A stretch of DNA of 64,000 nt from Plectrocnemia conspersa (Eukaryota; Arthropoda; Insecta; Trichoptera; Polycentropodidae). Where the stretch lies: positions 62,001 through 126,000 of the forward strand of contig VTFK01000141.1 in assembly GCA_009617715.1 (NCBI GenBank). The letters run 5' to 3'. The position numbers and the translations under genes were made by a program. Numbering within the stretch: position 1 is the stretch's first letter; each line of letters starts with the position of its first letter. This document shows positions 61,101 to 64,000 of the stretch, in pieces. The notes under the pieces are model-generated. The model was not told the DNA's origin. It worked only from the letters and a program-made list of their open reading frames with translations, and ran no database searches.

Positions 61101-63438
61101 ACGTCCAAGAATTGAATTTATTAATATTTGGGTCAGAATTTATATAACATCGGCCAGAATAAATATTAGTCGGTCAATATTTATATTAAATGGTTAGAAT
61201 TTAAATCGGGCTGGTCAGAATTTATATTAAATGCTTAGAATTATTTTGACAGTTGGTCAGAATCATTTTTTTTCATAGTGCTATCGTATAGCAGTGGTGT
61301 TAAACTCATACACGAAGAGGGGTTGTCAAACGTTTTACAATGGCTACATATTTTTATACCACTGCATAGGAAAGGGTGAGTCCGTGCAAGAAGTTTTGAA
61401 GTAGTACTGTTACCGGGAAGTGGTTAAAAGAGTCTGCATGCCCCAGAGCAAAGAATCTCCCCCCTTCCCCTTTTATGCTACGAAATAAATTTACAAAAAA
61501 AAAAAAAAAAAAAGATAGATTTATTTTACAGCAAAGAAATATGTAAATAAAATTAATATTTTTTTCTTGAAACTTTTTTTTTATTTTATTTTATTTTTTT
61601 AGATTAAATTAAGACCATCGTGGCCTAACAGGTGAAACTTTTTTTTTATCAACATAATTATTTAAGATAATGATGTATTCAGTACTAATTCAAAATTTGC
61701 ATAATATAATTACAATAAATAAATATAATTACAACAAATGTTTTTGACAATCATTTAATAAAAATTAATTAATAAAAAACATAAAAAGTCAGAAAATATA
61801 TCAATTATCCAATATAAAAAAATAATGCAACAATTTTCCTGGTCTGTCGTTATTCCCGCTTCATTCCTCACTTTGAATACCTACATACAATTAAATAAAT
61901 TCGTTGAAAGTTATTCATGGGGTGTTCACTGTTCAAATCAACGCTCATTAGCTCCTAACAGTTTAGGTGCTAAAGAGATATTTTTAATAATATTTCTAAA
62001 ATAAATAATTTGTTACCCATTTTTATTTATAAATGTTTTTTAATTCACATTATCGTAATATATTTTTATTCTAACCATATGCTATTTTAATTCTAACCAT
62101 TTGATATTATTCTGATCTTGAATAATATAATTATGACCATTCATTGTTTTAATTCTATTCGTCCTATATTTTTATTCTAACCATTTGATATTTATTCTGA
62201 CCTTGAAAAATATAATTATGACCAGCATGTTCATAAAACTGATCGAGATTTGAATTTTATTCGTACCCAAAATAGTTTTAAATACTGACTAATTGTTGCC
62301 TTTATATTTTAGGTTGAAACGATCAAAGCCGAGAGGGACGTCATTGAATCAGAGTTGAAATCGGCGACTCATGACATGAAATCGACGTTCTTGGCTGCTC
62401 TTACACAGGACGGGGCCATAAACGAACCGAACATTTCTGTCACTGCTCTGGGCGAAGCTTACGGACCTCTCCAAAAGCAAGTCGCTAGCAGCATCGAGCG
62501 ACAGGAAAGGCTCGTCAAAGACATCCAGAGCGCTAACGATACTTTCGTTTCGGAGAGCGGAGGCGGCGGCGGAGATAGAGAAACCAAGTTGTGTCAGTTG
62601 GCTTCTGCGCATGACGCTTATGTTTCTTTGCTGTCCAACTTGAAGGAAGGAAACAAGTTCTATAACGATCTTACGCAAGTATGTCGGTTTTCCGACTGTG
62701 AAAAATACTGTTATCTATTTGTATTAAATCATATTTGAAACATTTCAGCTATTGGTTTCCTTCCAAAATAAAGTGTCCGATTACTGCTTCGCACGCAAGA
62801 CTGAGAAGGAGGAGCTTCTTAAAGATTTAACGCAAGAAACTTCCAGGAGCGGAGTCGGGCCGACGCCTACTCTGCCGCAGCATCACAATATTACTCCTAC
62901 TGGTACGACAGATGCATTTCAAATGCGATTGTACGTCTTATGATTACTATGGCCTGATCTAATTTTATTGCAGAACCGAAGGTGCCTCCAGTCAGGCCGC
63001 CTCCGCCGTCGACAGGACCTACCGCACCCGGCTCAAACCAACCGTCCAATCTACCTTATCCTCAAGGACAAGCCGCCATGCCGACTCCGTACGGTGCGCC
63101 AAGCAATACGCCATATCCAACTTACCAGCCGACTGTTCCGATGCCTGCGGGATACAATCCTTACGCAATGCCTTATCCGTCAAGTAAATTTAATTTTATA
63201 AATGATTTTTTCGAGAAATTAATCACACGGCAACGTTTCAGGTGCTTCTTATTCCGGATTTGCTCAAGCGCCGTATATGGGTCAACCGATGCAATATCCT
63301 CAAGCTTCGATGGGTGGACCGTATCAACAGCAACAGCCCCAATTTCCGCAGTATCCTCCTGGCATACCGCAATACAATCCGGGAATGCCTCCGCCTCAAT
63401 TTCCTCAATATCCTCAGCAACAGCCACCACCGTGGTAA
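55127..63438 (+). CDS. ALIX: ALIX / programmed cell death 6-interacting protein, complete 14-exon gene
   Basis: Exons: 55127-55329, 59003-59121, 59187-59314, 59373-59526, 59588-59712, 59842-60163, 60257-60380, 60440-60617, 60695-60889, 60956-61072, 62313-62678, 62749-62902, 62974-63183, 63242-63438. All have GT-AG borders and matching phases, giving 2,592 bases or 863 residues; human ALIX has 868. Residues about 1-355 are the Bro1 domain, which binds ESCRT-III (CHMP4), including [10 protein letters not shown] and [10 protein letters not shown] (about 310-319, the segment carrying the Src-site tyrosine of the human protein). About 360-700 is the coiled-coil V domain ([39 protein letters not shown]), which binds LYPxL-type motifs. 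The tail from about 705 is Pro/Gln/Tyr-rich with PTAP at 744-747 (TSG101-binding type) and RPPPP. A GGGGG run interrupts the V domain. The protein is a cytosolic ESCRT adaptor acting in multivesicular body sorting, cytokinesis and membrane repair. The ATG is the first after an upstream in-frame region without coding character. Confidence 0.96.
55690..56275 (+). pseudogene. Mariner transposase relic 1 in ALIX intron 1
   Basis: Plus-strand frames give a [15 protein letters not shown] segment (about 55800-55850), [12 protein letters not shown] (55873-55910, first catalytic Asp) and [16 protein letters not shown] (about 56020-56065, third Asp), in the order of a mariner transposase. The frame is broken many times. 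The 3' end ACTAATGGAACAACTTGATA matches that of relic 2. Confidence 0.8.
56290..56700 (+). repeat. TTTCACTGG-type subrepeat cluster
   Basis: Several inverted and direct copies of AGTGAAAGTATACTTTCACCGG-like and TTTCACTAGTGAAAATATA-like words occur, of the kind seen in the foldback outer arms. Confidence 0.5.
56860..57545 (+). pseudogene. Mariner transposase relic 2 in ALIX intron 1
   Basis: It has the same organisation as relic 1: TTAGGAAAGGTG entry, [12 protein letters not shown] near 57037-57070, a [10 protein letters not shown] remnant of the HPPYSxDxAP motif near 57335-57367, and the same 3' end ACTTATGGAACAACCTAATA. The 90-codon frame at 57095-57367 belongs to it and is not a host exon. 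Confidence 0.75.
57560..57870 (-). repeat. CAGGG-type MITE and foldback arm fragment in ALIX intron 1
   Basis: ATTTTCACTGGTAAAAATGT, GTCATTTCAGCTCTTTTCAG, GGGGAGGCAAAATTTGCCTA and GACCAAATTCAAGGGGAGGC follow the family order seen at 29.2-29.5 kb. The 111-codon frame here is therefore repeat-derived. Confidence 0.6.
61110..62275. mobile_element. Unclassified element with inverted subterminal repeat arrays in ALIX intron 10
   Basis: At the left (61125-61265) GGTCAGAATTTATATTAAATGG-like units repeat four to five times; at the right (62060-62265) the mirrored ATTCTAACCATTTGATATTA and ATTCTGACCTTGAA units repeat about six times. Outer words TTTGGGTCAG at the left and, inverted, TTTTGGGTACGAATAAAATTC at the right also correspond. 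No coding frame lies between. A LINE 3' end and an A-run sit inside. The class is not recognised. Confidence 0.55.
61601..61645 (-). repeat. LINE 3' end, copy 3, in ALIX intron 10
   Basis: On the minus strand CACCTGTTAGGCCACGATGG and TCTTAATTTAATCT are followed by an A-rich AAAATAAAATAAAATAAA tail (61570-61600). It matches the hairpin end at 16523-16600. Confidence 0.6.
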
Positions 63439-63735
63439 AATATTATAAACCGCACACTTATATAATATATATATATATATTTCTTTTACATTAATAATTT
63501 ATATAATCTTTTATCATAATAAGCAAATCGTTATTTTAAATCACTACAAAACGCTCTGAAAATTTATTTTTTACATAAAAATAACAGTCTCTTAATGATT
63601 TATTTTGAATTTTAAAATAGTCCTAAATTGCCTTAATGTGGTTGTAGATAAATGAAATATACTATAACTGTGATAGTTTATTATGACGAATATATTTTTT
63701 AATCGCCGATTGCGTCACTTATGTAAAAATAAAAC
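63439..63735 (+). terminator. ALIX 3' UTR with polyadenylation signal
   Basis: After the TAA at 63436-63438 the sequence is AT-rich with a short (TA)n at 63460-63480. A canonical AATAAA lies at 63728-63733; variant signals occur earlier. Cleavage would be expected shortly after. Confidence 0.5.
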
Positions 63736-63739
63736 AGAA

Positions 63740-64000
63740 GGGTAATCAAATTTCAATCGCTCAATCTGTTGTAGGTTAAGTAACCGTGTTGATCGTTATG
63801 AATAGAAATTTATGACTAATCGGAGTTGAGCCACCATCGATGCGTTATTGTTAATCAAATTACGATTTTAATGTAATCAAAATGTATTTTACATTTTTTC
63901 TTATATCGCTTTATATTTTTATATATATGTATGTATGTTTATTCGTGTAATTTATTTCCCTTAATTGAACGATTTTGCAATCGGTCATATCACGTAGGCT
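63740..64000. other. 3' flank of ALIX, no feature seen
   Basis: AT-rich sequence without coding signals. Confidence 0.4.

Overview
The window is AT-rich, intron-bearing eukaryotic DNA, most likely from an insect. The reasons are a complete ALIX/PDCD6IP gene with short GT-AG introns, an ERICH2-like gene, and a dense mixture of mariner, hAT, Harbinger-like, LINE and tRNA-SINE remnants. I cannot fix the insect order from the sequence alone. There are no prokaryotic features, CRISPR arrays or operons.

Layout. Positions 1-2.1 kb are AT-rich with no gene. At 2.18-4.18 kb (minus) is a seven-exon gene whose N-terminal half resembles vertebrate glutamate-rich protein 2 (ERICH2). Immediately upstream on the same strand are a long Lys/Ser-rich exon without a Met (4.21-4.92 kb) and a hydrophobic open frame (4.97-5.44 kb). 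From 5.5 to about 54.9 kb I find no convincing host gene apart from one weak terminal-exon candidate at 50.41 kb. This stretch is a repeat graveyard. It holds hAT elements with recognisable 8-bp target duplications (5.51, 7.33, 28.0 and 48.31 kb), a 1,271-bp mariner with about 31-bp inverted ends (26.3 kb), other mariner/Tc1 relics, a degenerate hAT transposase (33.3 kb), a LINE reverse-transcriptase scrap and LINE 3' ends, tRNA-derived SINEs, a solo-LTR-like unit (40.6-41.3 kb), and about ten copies of a foldback family with a GC-rich hairpin core. Positions 55.13-63.44 kb (plus) hold the complete 14-exon ALIX gene (863 codons plus stop), with transposon debris in introns 1 and 10.

ALIX is an ESCRT adaptor: a Bro1 domain, a V domain and a Pro-rich tail with a PTAP motif. 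It has no visible functional tie to the ERICH2-like gene 50 kb away. The most notable structure beyond the genes is the foldback family, its mosaic flanks, and a Harbinger-like element nested in one copy whose TAA target duplication can be proven from the unoccupied paralogues.
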